64,000 bases of DNA from Planctomycetota bacterium (GTDB lineage: Bacteria; Planctomycetota; UBA1135; GCA-002686595). Under the pieces are notes generated by a model. It was not told the DNA's origin, did not search any database, and saw only the letters and a list, made by a program, of their open reading frames with translations. Position numbers and translations under genes: made by a program. Below are positions 1 to 14,498 of the stretch, piece after piece. How positions within the stretch are numbered: the stretch's first letter is position 1; every line of letters starts with the position of its first letter. Location: NCBI GenBank assembly GCA_002686265.1, contig NZBA01000050.1:124001-188000 (forward strand). The letters are read 5' to 3'.

Positions 1-4
1 GGTT

Positions 5-358
5 GGGGGCGCACTGGTTTCGACCGGTTTCGATCACCTCCAGGTTGCGTGTCGGGGACCCCGAGTGACCCCGCAAATCTTCTCGGGACGGCATCAATTG
101 CCAACAACATGCCTCTCGCTGCCTAGTCAACTGGCAGCCGTCTCCGCGCGGAGTACCCGCGGCCGCGTGGAGACGAAAACAGCGGGTTGGTCGGTGAGCA
201 ACGCCTCCTGGCGAGCCGGCGAGAAAACAGGGGAAGCTGGCCAGAGGGCAGTCCGTCCACGGACGTCCCCGCGGCGAGAGCAAATCGTGGACTACACACG
301 TAGACGTCTGGTGCGTGGGGACTCCGGGACGCGGGTTCGATTCCCGCCGCCTCCACCA
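5..358 (+). ncRNA. ssrA: tmRNA (one-piece) with encoded proteolysis tag
   Basis: 5' GGGGGCG (5-11) pairs with CGCCTCC (348-354), then A-CCA. T-arm GCGGG-TTCGATT-CCCGC at 331-347. Conserved 5' TGGTTTCGAC. Tag reading frame ends ...ANNMPLAA-TAG at 124-126. Confidence 0.93.
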
Positions 359-468
359 TCCATCTTTTCCTCTCCCTCCGCTTCTTCTTCCTCTCCGCGG
401 GCATGCCCGTCGCCGCGGCTCGGGGGCGCGACGCAAGCCGCCTTGGGGGGCGGATCGAAGCGAGCGGG

Positions 469-1230
469 CTAGGCGAACAGGAAGTCGCTCTGTTGCGACC
501 AGACCGCGTAGCGGAAGAGCGGCGCGAGGCGCAGGAGCTCGGCGGTGAGGTGCTCGGCGGCGCCCTCCTCGAGGGCCGGGCCGCGGGCTCCTGCGGGGGC
601 GGGGAAGCGGCGCTCGACCGCCAGGGAGTGCTCGCCGGGAGTCCAGAAGGACAGGAACTCCTCGAGGCGCTCGCGGGTGAGCTCGCCGCAAGGCCACTCG
701 CCGCGCCAGTCGTGCAGGCGCAGGCGGAAGCCGCCGAGCTCCCCCAGCAGCTCGAGGAGCGCACCCGGCCCCTCGGCGGCGGCGCGTTTGGACAGATTCT
801 GCCCGTCGTACCAAGCGTCGGTGTGGATGCGCAGGGAGACCTCGAGGGCCTCGGGCTCGATCGCCACGCACAGGTAGGCGTTGCGGTAGGCCGAGTCGAG
901 GTCCTTGGCCAGATCACGGCCGAGCACCTTGCGCAGGCGCACCTTGTCCGCCTTGGCGCGTGAGAGGTAGGCCCACAGGCGCCGCACGCGCCCGCCGTTG
1001 AACTGCGAGGGATGGTGCAAGCTCGTGCGGCACTCGAGCTTCACGCCCGCCGCCGCCAAGGGCGGCAGGGATGCCTTCCCCACCGCGAGCAGCTTGCGGC
1101 GCGCGACGAGGCGCCGGTCGTCGTACTGGCGATCGCGGCAGAGCCCCTCGGAGAGGACGTGGAAATCGCCCTCCTCGAACAAGATCGGGCCGCTGTGCGG
1201 ACGGGGATCGGGAGTGCGGGTCTGCGCCAT
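469..1230 (-). CDS. conserved hypothetical protein
   Basis: ORF from ATG at 1230 (MAQTRTPDPRPHSGPILFEEGDF...); divergent from the downstream operon; no family recognised. Confidence 0.6.
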   Translation of the reverse strand: MAQTRTPDPRPHSGPILFEEGDFHVLSEGLCRDRQYDDRRLVARRKLLAVGKASLPPLAAAGVKLECRTSLHHPSQFNGGRVRRLWAYLSRAKADKVRLRKVLGRDLAKDLDSAYRNAYLCVAIEPEALEVSLRIHTDAWYDGQNLSKRAAAEGPGALLELLGELGGFRLRLHDWRGEWPCGELTRERLEEFLSFWTPGEHSLAVERRFPAPAGARGPALEEGAAEHLTAELLRLAPLFRYAVWSQQSDFLFA

Positions 1231-1357
1231 GATCGCGGATTCGGGACGAGGAGACCTCCGAGCGCGCGCACGGCCAGGGCGCGGGCGCTTGCGAGGAACG
1301 GTGCGCGAACCGTATACGATGCGCGGCCCACCCGTCCCGTTTCTCCTCGCCTCGCCG

Positions 1358-3613
1358 ATGACGCCCCTCCCCGAATCCGACACGCCCGCACCCCTCGGCA
1401 ATGCGACCGCCCCCGCGAGCGGGAGCGTCGGCGCCCGGCCCACGCGCCCCGACGGCGCCGGCAAGGTGGACGGCAGCGCGGTCTACGTGGACGACTTGGC
1501 GGTCGAGGGCGCGTGGCACGGAGCCACCCTGCGCAGCGAGCGGCCGCGGGCGCGCTTCACCCTGGACACCTCGGCCCTCACCGACCGCGAGGTCGTCTGC
1601 CTGACCGCCGCCGACGTCCCCGGCACCAACCGCATCGCCCTGATCGCCGACGACTGGCCCGTCCTGGCGGACGGCGAGGCGCGGCACGTGGGGGAAGCGC
1701 TCGCCCTGGTCGCCGCCCCGACCCGCGCCGAGGCCCGCGCCGCCGTCGCCGAGCTGCGCGTCGCCTACGAGGACCTGCCGGCCGAGGTCGACCTCGACGA
1801 CGCCTTGGCCGGCTCCGCTCGCGAACTGGCCGCCTGCGCCGTGGAGCACGGCGACGTCGTGAGCGGCCTCGCCCAGGCGGCCCACGTGCTCGAGGCCACC
1901 TACGAGACCGCCCACCAGGAGCACGCCTACATCGAGCCACAGGGCATGATCGCCGTGCCGCACGACGACGGCTCGGTGGAGGTGATCGGCTCGCTCCAGT
2001 GTCCCTACTACGTGCACCACGCCCTCGTCGCCCTGCTCGGCTGCGAGGCCGAGGGCGTGCGTGTCCGACAGGCCGTCACCGGCGGTGGCTTCGGCGGCAA
2101 GGAGGACTACCCGGACATGATCGCGGCCCACGCCGTGCTGCTCGCCGCGCGCGCCGGGCGGCCGGTCAAGGTGATCTACGACCGGCGCGAGGACATGCTG
2201 GCGACCACGCGCCGCCATCCCTCACGCGTACGCCACAAGACCGGCGTCGACGCCGACGGCAAGCTGTTGGCCGTGGAGATCGAAGTGCTGCTCGACGGGG
2301 GCGCCTACACGACCCTCTCGCCGGTCGTGCTCTCGCGCGCCGTGCTGCACGCCGCCGGCCCCTACGCCTGTCCCAACGTGCGCATCCGCGGCCGAGTCCT
2401 GGCGACGAACACGGCCACCAACGGCGCCTTCCGCGGCTTCGGCGCGCCCCAGTCCCAGTTCGCCGCCGAGCGCCAGATGGATCGGGTGGCGCGCGAGGTC
2501 GGCGTCGATCCCCTGACGATCCGCGAGCGCAACGCCTACCGACCCGGCGACGTCACTCCCACGGGCCAGGTGCTCGGGGCGAGCACGAGCGCCCACGCTT
2601 GCTTGGCCGAGGCCGAGCGGCGCACCGGCTTCCGGGAGCGCTGGAAGGCCCTGGAGGGCGAGCGCGCCGCGGCCCGCGACGACGGCCGTCCGCGAGGGGG
2701 GATCGGTCTGTCCTTGTGCTGGCACGGCGTCGGCTTCACCGGCAACGGCGAGCGGCGGATGGACTCGCCGGTCGCCGTGCGCTTGGCGCCGGGCGGACGC
2801 CTGGTCGTCCTCGCCGCCTCGACCGACATCGGCCAGGGAACGCAGACCGTCCTGGCCCAGATCGCCGCCGAGGCGGCGGGCGTGCCCTTCGAAGCGGTCG
2901 CCCTCGCGCCGGCGGACACCGCCGTGGTGCCGGACTCGGGACCGACGGTCGCCTCGCGCACGGTGATGGTCGTCGGCGGCATCCTCGCACGCGCCGCCGC
3001 CGAGCTCGCCCGCCGCGTGCGCGAGCACGCCCCCGGCGAGTCCTTCGCCGCCGCGGCCGACGCCTGGCTGGCCGAGCGCGGAGAGCTCGAGGTCGTCGAA
3101 CGCTACGCCGACGACGGGACCGTCTTCGACGAGGCCACCTACCGCGGCGACGCCTACGCGGTCCACGGCTGGGGCGCCGACGTGGTCGAGGTCAGCGTCG
3201 ATCCCGACACGCTGGTTACCCGCGCCGAGCGGGCCACCCTGGTGTGCGACGTCGGCAAGGCCATCCATCCGCTGCTCTGCGCCGGTCAGGTAGAGGGCGG
3301 CAGTCTCCAGGCTTTCGGTTGGGGGCACCTCGAGGCCGCGCGCCTGCGCGACGGCCGCCTCGAGCAGGACAGCTTCTCGACGTACACGATCCCGACCTCT
3401 CTCGACGCCCCGGCCATGGAAACCGTGCTGCTCGAGCACCCCGGGGGCAGTGGGCCGCTGGGCGCCAAGGGCGTCGGCGAGATCCCGATGGACGGCGGCG
3501 CTCCGGCCCTCTTGGCCGCCATCGAGAACGCGGTCGGGATCTCCGCCGCGCGCATTCCGGCCACCCCCGAAGTGCTCTTCGAGGCCCGTGAGCGGGGAGC
3601 TTCCGATGAGTGA
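1358..3613 (+). CDS. xanthine dehydrogenase family protein, molybdopterin-binding subunit
   Basis: GGGFGGKEDYPD, GAFRGFGAPQ and [12 protein letters not shown] motifs of Mo-hydroxylase large subunits. Confidence 0.93.
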   Translation: MTPLPESDTPAPLGNATAPASGSVGARPTRPDGAGKVDGSAVYVDDLAVEGAWHGATLRSERPRARFTLDTSALTDREVVCLTAADVPGTNRIALIADDWPVLADGEARHVGEALALVAAPTRAEARAAVAELRVAYEDLPAEVDLDDALAGSARELAACAVEHGDVVSGLAQAAHVLEATYETAHQEHAYIEPQGMIAVPHDDGSVEVIGSLQCPYYVHHALVALLGCEAEGVRVRQAVTGGGFGGKEDYPDMIAAHAVLLAARAGRPVKVIYDRREDMLATTRRHPSRVRHKTGVDADGKLLAVEIEVLLDGGAYTTLSPVVLSRAVLHAAGPYACPNVRIRGRVLATNTATNGAFRGFGAPQSQFAAERQMDRVAREVGVDPLTIRERNAYRPGDVTPTGQVLGASTSAHACLAEAERRTGFRERWKALEGERAAARDDGRPRGGIGLSLCWHGVGFTGNGERRMDSPVAVRLAPGGRLVVLAASTDIGQGTQTVLAQIAAEAAGVPFEAVALAPADTAVVPDSGPTVASRTVMVVGGILARAAAELARRVREHAPGESFAAAADAWLAERGELEVVERYADDGTVFDEATYRGDAYAVHGWGADVVEVSVDPDTLVTRAERATLVCDVGKAIHPLLCAGQVEGGSLQAFGWGHLEAARLRDGRLEQDSFSTYTIPTSLDAPAMETVLLEHPGGSGPLGAKGVGEIPMDGGAPALLAAIENAVGISAARIPATPEVLFEARERGASDE

Positions 3614-4079
3614 GCGCTCGACCTTCCGATTGAACGGGCGCGAGGTCGTTTACGAGGGCGATCCGCTCGCGCGCCTGCTCGACGTCCTGCGCGAGGCACA
3701 GGGCCTGACCGGCACCAAGGAAGGCTGCGGCGAGGGCGAGTGCGGTTCGTGTTCGGTGCTGCTCGAGGGCGCCGTGGTCTGCTCCTGCCTGGTCCCCGTG
3801 CTGCAGGTCGACGGGCGCGAGGTGCTGACCATCGAGGGGCTCGCCTCCGACGGCGCCCACGGCGCCCTGGGCGAGGTCCTCGTGCGCGAGGGCGGCGTGC
3901 AGTGCGGCGCCTGCACACCGGGCGTCGTCGTCACCCTGCGCGCCCTCCTCGAGCGCGACCCGGCCCCGTCGCGCGCCGCCGTCCGCGAGGCCCTGGCGGG
4001 CAACCTCTGCCGCTGCACCGGCTACGAGGGCATCCTGCGCGCCGTGGCGGCCTTGGTCGGTGGGGAGGAATCGGCGTGA
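3606..4079 (+). CDS. xanthine dehydrogenase family, [2Fe-2S] subunit
   Basis: CGEGECGSCSV and QCGACTPG...LCRCTGYEGI double 2Fe-2S motifs; overlaps upstream gene by 8 nt. Confidence 0.94.
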   Translation: MSERSTFRLNGREVVYEGDPLARLLDVLREAQGLTGTKEGCGEGECGSCSVLLEGAVVCSCLVPVLQVDGREVLTIEGLASDGAHGALGEVLVREGGVQCGACTPGVVVTLRALLERDPAPSRAAVREALAGNLCRCTGYEGILRAVAALVGGEESA

Positions 4080-4951
4080 CGCGCGCCTTCCGTCCGACCG
4101 ACCTCGCCGAAGCCCTACGCCTGTTGGCCGACGTTGACCTCGGCGCACGACCGATCGCCGGCTGCACCGACCTCTTGGTCTCCAAGACCGCCGTCGGCTG
4201 GAGCCCCGCCGCCGTGGTCGACCTCCTGCGCCTCGAGGAACTGCGTGGCGTCCGGCGCGAGGGCGAGCGGATCGACGTCGGCGCGGCCGTGACCTTCGCC
4301 GAGCTGCGCGCCGACCCGCTCGTGCGCCAACACCTGCCGATCCTGGCCGAGGCGGCCGCAACCGTCGGCGCCTGGCAGGTCCAAAACCGCGCCACCCTGG
4401 GCGGCAACCTGGCCAACGCCTCGCCCGCGGGGGATTCCCTGCCGGTCCTCGCGGCCCTCGGCGCCGAGCTGCAGCTCGCCACAGCCGACGGCGAGCGGCG
4501 GGTGGCCTACGACGACTTCCACCTTGCCTACCGCCGGACAGCCCTGCTTCCCGGAGAGCTGATCGTGCGCGTGCGTCTGCCCGTGCCCGCGCCGGACGCG
4601 GTCGGGGCCTTCAAGAAGGTCGGGACTCGCGCCGCCTCGGCGATCAGCAAGGTCGTCGTGGCCTTCGCCGCCCGCGCCGGCGGTGGCGTGCTGCGCGAGG
4701 TGCGCCTGGCGGCGGGGAGCGTCGCTCCCACGCCGCTGCGCCTGCGAGCGGCGGAGCGCGTCCTCGAGGGCAGCGCGCCCGACGCGACGGCCGCCGATGC
4801 CGCGTCGAGTGCGGCGCGCGGTGCGGTGCAGCCGATCGACGACGTGCGCTCGACGGCGGCCTACCGCGAGTGGGTCCTCGGACGCGTCGTGCGGCGCATG
4901 GTCCTGGAAGTCGGCGAAGCGCGTACGCGGGCGGGCACGGCGGCGGGCTAG
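4076..4951 (+). CDS. xanthine dehydrogenase family, FAD-binding subunit
   Basis: IAGCTDLLV and ATLGGNLANASPAGD motifs of the FAD_binding_5 family; GTGA overlap with upstream stop. Confidence 0.92.
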   Translation: MTRAFRPTDLAEALRLLADVDLGARPIAGCTDLLVSKTAVGWSPAAVVDLLRLEELRGVRREGERIDVGAAVTFAELRADPLVRQHLPILAEAAATVGAWQVQNRATLGGNLANASPAGDSLPVLAALGAELQLATADGERRVAYDDFHLAYRRTALLPGELIVRVRLPVPAPDAVGAFKKVGTRAASAISKVVVAFAARAGGGVLREVRLAAGSVAPTPLRLRAAERVLEGSAPDATAADAASSAARGAVQPIDDVRSTAAYREWVLGRVVRRMVLEVGEARTRAGTAAG

Positions 4952-4962
4952 AATCGGTGGCG

Positions 4963-7604
<2,642 letters not shown>

Positions 7605-7608
<4 letters not shown>

Positions 7609-8698
7609 ACGAGCACGAGCGCACCGAAGAGGACCGACCCGACCGGACCGGCGGGCGGACGTTGCGCGGCTGGGTCAACGCCCACACGCACATGTACTCC
7701 GCCCTCGTGCCCTTCGGCCTGCCCGCCCCCGATCCGCCGCCGCGGGGTCTGGGCGAGATCCTCAGGAGAGTGTGGTGGCGTCTCGACCGCGCTCTCGACC
7801 ACGACTGCCTGCGCGCCGCCGCGCGCTGGTGCGTGGCCGAGTCGCTCCTGTCGGGGACGACGGCGCTCGTGGACCACCACGAGTCCCCCGAGTTCATCGA
7901 GGGCTCTCTCGACGTGCTGGCCGACGCCTGCGAGGATCTGGGGATGAGGGCACTGCTGTGCTACGGAGCGACCGAACGCAACGGCGGCCCCGATGAGGCT
8001 CGCCGGGGACTCGAGGAGTGCCGGCGGTTCTGCGCGACCAATGGGCGCTCCCTGGTGCGCGGAGCGGTCGGCCTGCACGCGGGTTTCACCGTCTCCGACG
8101 GGATCCTGCGCGAGGCCGGCGACCTCGCCCGGGCCCTCGAAACGGTGGTCCATGTCCACGTCGCCGAGGGCGTCGAGGACGTCGAGGACGCCCGGCGCCG
8201 AGGCTACGCCGACCCGCTCGAACGCCTGTTGGCCTGCGAGGCTCTGCCGGCGGGATCGGTCCTCGCCCATGGCGTACACCTCGAGGCGTCCAGCGTGCGT
8301 CGCGCGGCGGAGCACGGCCTGTGGCTGGTGCAGAACCCGCGCTCCAACCGCGCCAACGGCGTCGGCTATCCGCGCGCCCTCGGCGCCAGCGAGCGCGTGG
8401 CCCTGGGCAGCGACGGCTTCCCCTCCGAGGTGATCGACGAGGGCGAGGCGCTGCTGCGCGAGGCTGCCGCCCACGGGGAAGCGGTTCAGCTCGCCGGAGC
8501 ACGGGTCGCGGCCGGAGCCGCCCTGGTCGCCGGGCCCCTGGCCGACGTGCCGCCCGCGCGCGTGGGCGTCGGCGGAATCCAAGTGGGCGAGCGCGACGTC
8601 GTGCGCGACGGCCGACTGGCCGGGGCCGACCTCGACGGCCTGCGGGCCGAGGCGAACGAACAGGCGCGCCGGCTCTGGCGGCGCATGGAGGCGATCGC

Positions 8699-8702
<4 letters not shown>
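7605..8702 (+). CDS. amidohydrolase family protein, SsnA/chlorohydrolase-like
   Basis: HTHMYSAL metal-binding start, [40 protein letters not shown] overlap with upstream stop. Confidence 0.82.
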
Positions 8703-10188
<1,486 letters not shown>

Positions 10189-10192
<4 letters not shown>

Positions 10193-11487
10193 ACCTCGCC
10201 GGCGAGGTCGTCTGCTCCGGGTGCGGCACCCCGGCGGCCGACAGCGTCGAGTTGCCCACGCGCTGCGCGTCCGCTCGGGGGGGCGACGATGTCGACCACG
10301 TCCTGGTGCGCGAGCTCTGCTTCGCCGGCTGCCGCTTCCCCTTCGACGGGGAGCCGGCCACCTGGGTGCGCTTCCGCGAGTTGCTCTACGCCTACCGCGC
10401 CGCGCGGCGGGCGGGGGCGAGCGACGAGCGCTGGTGCGCCCGGGCCCGCGAGCTCGACGAGCGTCTGGGAGCCCTGGGGAGCGCGGGCTTCGTCCCGACC
10501 CCTCTCGCCCGGGAACCGGAGCTGGCGGCGGAGCTCGGCGCGGGCGAGCTGTGGGTCAAGGACGAGAGCGCGGGCGTGGGCGGCACCCACAAGGCGCGCC
10601 ACCTCGCTCCTCTGGCCCTGCACCGGCTGGCGACCGACCCCGAGCGAACACCGCGGCTGGCCGTCGCCAGCTGCGGGAACGCCGCCCTGGCGGCGGCGCT
10701 CTTGGCGCGTGCCTGCGGCTGGCCGCTGGAGGCTCACGTGCCCGCCGACATCGACCCCGCGGTCGCCGAGCGCCTCGCATGCCTCGGCGCGCGCCTGGTC
10801 CGCTGCGCGCGGGACGGCTCCGCCGGCGATCCCTGCCAGCGCTCGTTCTTGGCGGCACTGGACGAGGGTGCGGTGCCCTTCTCGTGCCAGGGCAGCGCCA
10901 ACGGTCTGGCGATCGAGGGCGGGGCGAGCGCGGTCTGGGAGGTGGTCGCCGAGCGCGGCCCCGACGCATTGCCCTTCGACAACGTCGTCGTGCAGGTCGG
11001 CGGCGGCGCCTTGGCGAGCGCGGTGTGGACCGGGTTCCGCGACGCGAACGACCTGGGGGCGATCGAGCGCCTGCCGCGCCTGTTCTGCGTCCAGGGCGAC
11101 GGGTGCGCTCCCCTGGCCGCGGCCTGGCGGCGCCTGGAGGAGCGCGGCGCCCTCGATCCCGCGGGCCTCGCCGCCGCCGTGCGCCGCCGCGGAGAGGTGA
11201 TGGTCCCCTGGGCGCAAACTCCTAGCGGGCGCGCCACGGGGTTGCTGGACGACGAGACCTACGACTGGGCCGCGCTCGTGCGCGGCATGGCGGCCAGCGG
11301 CGGCGAGCCGCTCGTCGTCGGCGACACCGACCTGGCCCGCGCCCGGGAGGCGGCCGCGCGCCACACCGACCGGCCGATCTGCGCCAGCGGCGCGGCCGGC
11401 CTGGCGGGCTGGGCCGCCCTGTGCCGGCGGGGAACCGTCGGCCCCGACGAGCGCAGCCTGGTCCTGTTCACGGGAGCCGTCGAATGA
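10189..11487 (+). CDS. PLP-dependent enzyme, threonine synthase-like, with N-terminal CxxC segment
   Basis: [16 protein letters not shown] (PLP Lys), [35 protein letters not shown] overlap. Confidence 0.82.
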
Positions 11488-12446
11488 GCGGAGAGGGAAA
11501 GAGGATGCTGCGAGCGGCCCTGACCCAGACGCGCAACGCCTACGCGCCCATGCCCGCCACCGTCGGCGAGCTGGGCGCCCTCGCCGAGCGCCTGGAGGAG
11601 GTGCGCGCCGCGAACGTCGCCCATCACCGGGAGCTCGCGCGCCGAGCCGCCCGAGCGGGCGCGCGGGTGATCTGCTTCGGCGAGCTGTTCACCGGGCCAT
11701 ACTTCGCTCTGGGTGCCGACGAGCTGTGGTTCGGCCTGGCGGAGGACGCCCTCGCGGGTCCGACCGCCCGGGCCCTGCAATGCACCGCGCGCGAGCTGGA
11801 GCTGGTCGTGGTCGCGCCGCTGTTCGAGCGCACCGCCGACGGGCGGCGCTTCAACACCGCCATCGTGATCGACGCCGACGGCGCGCTCTCAGGCCGCTAC
11901 CGCAAGGTGCACATCCCCGCCGGCAGCAACGAGCGCGCGGGGTTCTGTGAGACCTTCTACTACGAGGGCAGCGACGGCCGGCTCGACAACTCCCAAGCCG
12001 ACGTCTCGGAGAACCCCTTCTTCCCTGTCTTCGAGACCGCCGTCGGGCGCATCGGCCTGGCGATCTGCTACGACCGCCATTTCGAGGGCGCCATGCGCTC
12101 TCTGGCGCGCAACGGGGCGGAGCTGGTCTTCTCACCGGCGGTGACCTTCGGGGAGCACTCGCGCCGCATGTGGGAGCTCGAGTTCGCCGTGGACGCGGCG
12201 CGCCACGGCCTGTTCATCGGCGGCTCCAACCGCCTCGGCGCCGAGGAACCCTGGGGCGTCGAGTACTTCGGGGCTTCGGGGTTCTGGGGCCCGACCGGGG
12301 CACGCGAGCCGGCGGTCGCGCAGGACTCGGACGAGCTCGTCCTAGCCGACCTCGATCTCGCGGCCCTCGCGGGCGCGGGCGCGGGCGCGGGCGGCTCGGG
12401 CTGGGACCTGGAGCGCGACGCGCGGCCACAGACCTACTCCGACTGA
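11484..12446 (+). CDS. carbon-nitrogen hydrolase (nitrilase superfamily, beta-ureidopropionase/N-carbamoyl amidase-like)
   Basis: Catalytic E-K-C triad: [52 protein letters not shown] overlap. Confidence 0.88.
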   Translation: MSGEGKRMLRAALTQTRNAYAPMPATVGELGALAERLEEVRAANVAHHRELARRAARAGARVICFGELFTGPYFALGADELWFGLAEDALAGPTARALQCTARELELVVVAPLFERTADGRRFNTAIVIDADGALSGRYRKVHIPAGSNERAGFCETFYYEGSDGRLDNSQADVSENPFFPVFETAVGRIGLAICYDRHFEGAMRSLARNGAELVFSPAVTFGEHSRRMWELEFAVDAARHGLFIGGSNRLGAEEPWGVEYFGASGFWGPTGAREPAVAQDSDELVLADLDLAALAGAGAGAGGSGWDLERDARPQTYSD

Positions 12447-14476
12447 GCCAGGAGTGCGGGGTAGGCGAGACCGTCGGCGGCCAACAGGGCGTCGCGCACC
12501 CAGCACAGCAGGTGGAAGTAGGCCAGGTCTACCTCGCCCTCGGCGCGCCCCCGTGGCGCGGCCAGGGGATCGGCCTCGTCGAGGCGCAGGGTGAAGCCCT
12601 CGCCGCTGAACAGCGAGCGCTCGCCGTCGCGCGTCAGGCGAACCTCGACCCCCTCGAAGCGCCCGCGCAGGGTCTGGCCGTCGAGGTGGAAGCCGTCGAG
12701 GTGAGCGAAGGCGCGCCAGTCGGACAGGCTGCCGAAGAAGCGCGGCTTGACCGCGTAGGGGCCGCCGTCCTCGGGGCAGAAGACGTCGCAGTTGCCGCAG
12801 TCGTTGCAGAAGTCGGCGAAGTTGGCGTACTGCTTGCTCTTCTCGATCGTGAGGGTTCCCTCGCTCGTGGCCTGCCAGGCGCCGTCGACCTCGCGCAGCC
12901 GGACGAGCGGGAGCTCGATCGGCGCCAGCTCGAAGCGGAAGTTCGCGTCGTTGGGGCAGACGGGCACGCACTTGTCGCAGCTAAGACAGTCGAAGAGGGC
13001 CAGGGCGCTGCCGATCTTGCGCGGGGGCCTGTCGGTGGCGGCGTGGCGGTAGCGCTCGACGGCGGGCAGGGAGGAGACGTAGCGCTCGGTGTTGCACAGG
13101 GCGACGGCGCCCAGGAACGCGGCGCGCAGTTCGTCGGGGAGGGAGGCGAGGTCGCCGTCGTCGCCCTCGATGGCGGCGGCGCAGCGGCGGCGATCCCCCT
13201 CGCTCACAGCCAGGCCCGCGAGAGCCTCGCGGCCGAGATCGTGGGCGCGCAGGACGAAGCCGTCGATCGTGCGCGCGCCGACGGCGCGCATGCGCTCGCC
13301 GAGGACGTCGAAGTAGCCTCGCGCGCGGGCGTAGCCGCCGGGCTTGAGCAGGTCGCTGCAGGCGGTCACCGGGACCATGCCGAGGGCCACGGCGTCGGCG
13401 AAGTTGCGCCGGTCGATGCCGGCCGAGAAGGAGATCGGGAAGCGGTCGAGGAAGCGCCGGCGAAAGGCGCCCACCAGATCCATCGCCAGCACGTGCAGGG
13501 GGGCGCCGGAGAGGTAGACCTCGCGCGCCTCGGCGGGCAGGAAGTCGCCCTCGTTCTGAACGATCAACGTGTTGGTGAACTTGACGCCGAAGCCGCGCTC
13601 GAGGGCCGCCGCCGACTCCCCGAGGCGCTCGACGAACTCGCACATGTGCTCCCAGCGGGTGTCGCGCTCGAAGGCCTCGGGCGGGACGCGCAGGTGCGTG
13701 TAGCCGAGGGCGCCGTGGAGCAGCTCGTCCACCCGCCGGGGGCCGAGCAGGAGGGGGTTCAGCTTGACGATGCAGTGCAGGCCGCGCTCGCAGAGGAGGA
13801 ACTCGGCCATGGCCTCGATCTCCCGCGGCGGGCAGCCGTGGAAGGTGCTCAGCGTCAGTGTGTCGGACAGGCGCGCGGGGAAATCGACCCCGCGCAGGTC
13901 CTTGTACTCGACGGGGATCTCGCGCCGCAGACGCTCGACGATGGCGGAGCAGTCGGCCATGCCGCCGAGGAAGGCGCCGACGCTCTCGCTCTTCAGGCCG
14001 GCGAGGTCGTAGCCGACGCTCATGTCGAACAGGGTGCGCTCCATGCCCGGCGCGAGATCGAGCTTGCCGCTGGCGCGCAGGAGCTCGATCAGCATGGCGC
14101 CCTTGACGTACTCCTCGAGGGATTGCTCGAGGGCGAGCTCCTGGGACCACTCGGCGTTGAAGCCAACGGTGCGCATGTCGATGCAGGGCCGCGGGACCTC
14201 GATGGCGTCGTTGACCTGGACCGTCTTCAGCTCGAGCACGCGCGCGCCGCCGAGCCAGGAGAGGACCAGATTGTGGGCCAACTGGGACTGCGGGCCGGCG
14301 GCCGGGCCGAAGGGGGTCGAGGGGCGCCGGCCGTGAAAGCGGACGGCAAGGTCCAGGTCGGCGTCACCGGTGAAGAAGCGTGCGCGCGGCAGGTGGAACA
14401 CGGCGTCGTCGCGCTCTAGCTCGGCGAACATGCGCCGCACGAGGACGCCGAAGGGGTAGGGGCGGAGCTCGGCCAT
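12434..14476 (-). CDS. YgfK-like Fe-S oxidoreductase (putative selenate reductase / dihydropyrimidine-dehydrogenase-like), without a GltD-type C-terminal domain
   Basis: [68 protein letters not shown]. Confidence 0.82.
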   Translation of the reverse strand: MAELRPYPFGVLVRRMFAELERDDAVFHLPRARFFTGDADLDLAVRFHGRRPSTPFGPAAGPQSQLAHNLVLSWLGGARVLELKTVQVNDAIEVPRPCIDMRTVGFNAEWSQELALEQSLEEYVKGAMLIELLRASGKLDLAPGMERTLFDMSVGYDLAGLKSESVGAFLGGMADCSAIVERLRREIPVEYKDLRGVDFPARLSDTLTLSTFHGCPPREIEAMAEFLLCERGLHCIVKLNPLLLGPRRVDELLHGALGYTHLRVPPEAFERDTRWEHMCEFVERLGESAAALERGFGVKFTNTLIVQNEGDFLPAEAREVYLSGAPLHVLAMDLVGAFRRRFLDRFPISFSAGIDRRNFADAVALGMVPVTACSDLLKPGGYARARGYFDVLGERMRAVGARTIDGFVLRAHDLGREALAGLAVSEGDRRRCAAAIEGDDGDLASLPDELRAAFLGAVALCNTERYVSSLPAVERYRHAATDRPPRKIGSALALFDCLSCDKCVPVCPNDANFRFELAPIELPLVRLREVDGAWQATSEGTLTIEKSKQYANFADFCNDCGNCDVFCPEDGGPYAVKPRFFGSLSDWRAFAHLDGFHLDGQTLRGRFEGVEVRLTRDGERSLFSGEGFTLRLDEADPLAAPRGRAEGEVDLAYFHLLCWVRDALLAADGLAYPALLAQSE

Positions 14477-14498
14477 GACTGGATGTCGGTCCGGGCGA

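Noticed and set aside
65-472. 135-aa plus-strand ORF at window start
   Set aside because: Runs through the tmRNA body and 3' end; the structured RNA explains the sequence.
12170-14419. 749-aa plus-strand ORF
   Set aside because: Shadow of ygfK-like CDS; composition is typical antisense (E/A/V/G-rich, no motifs).
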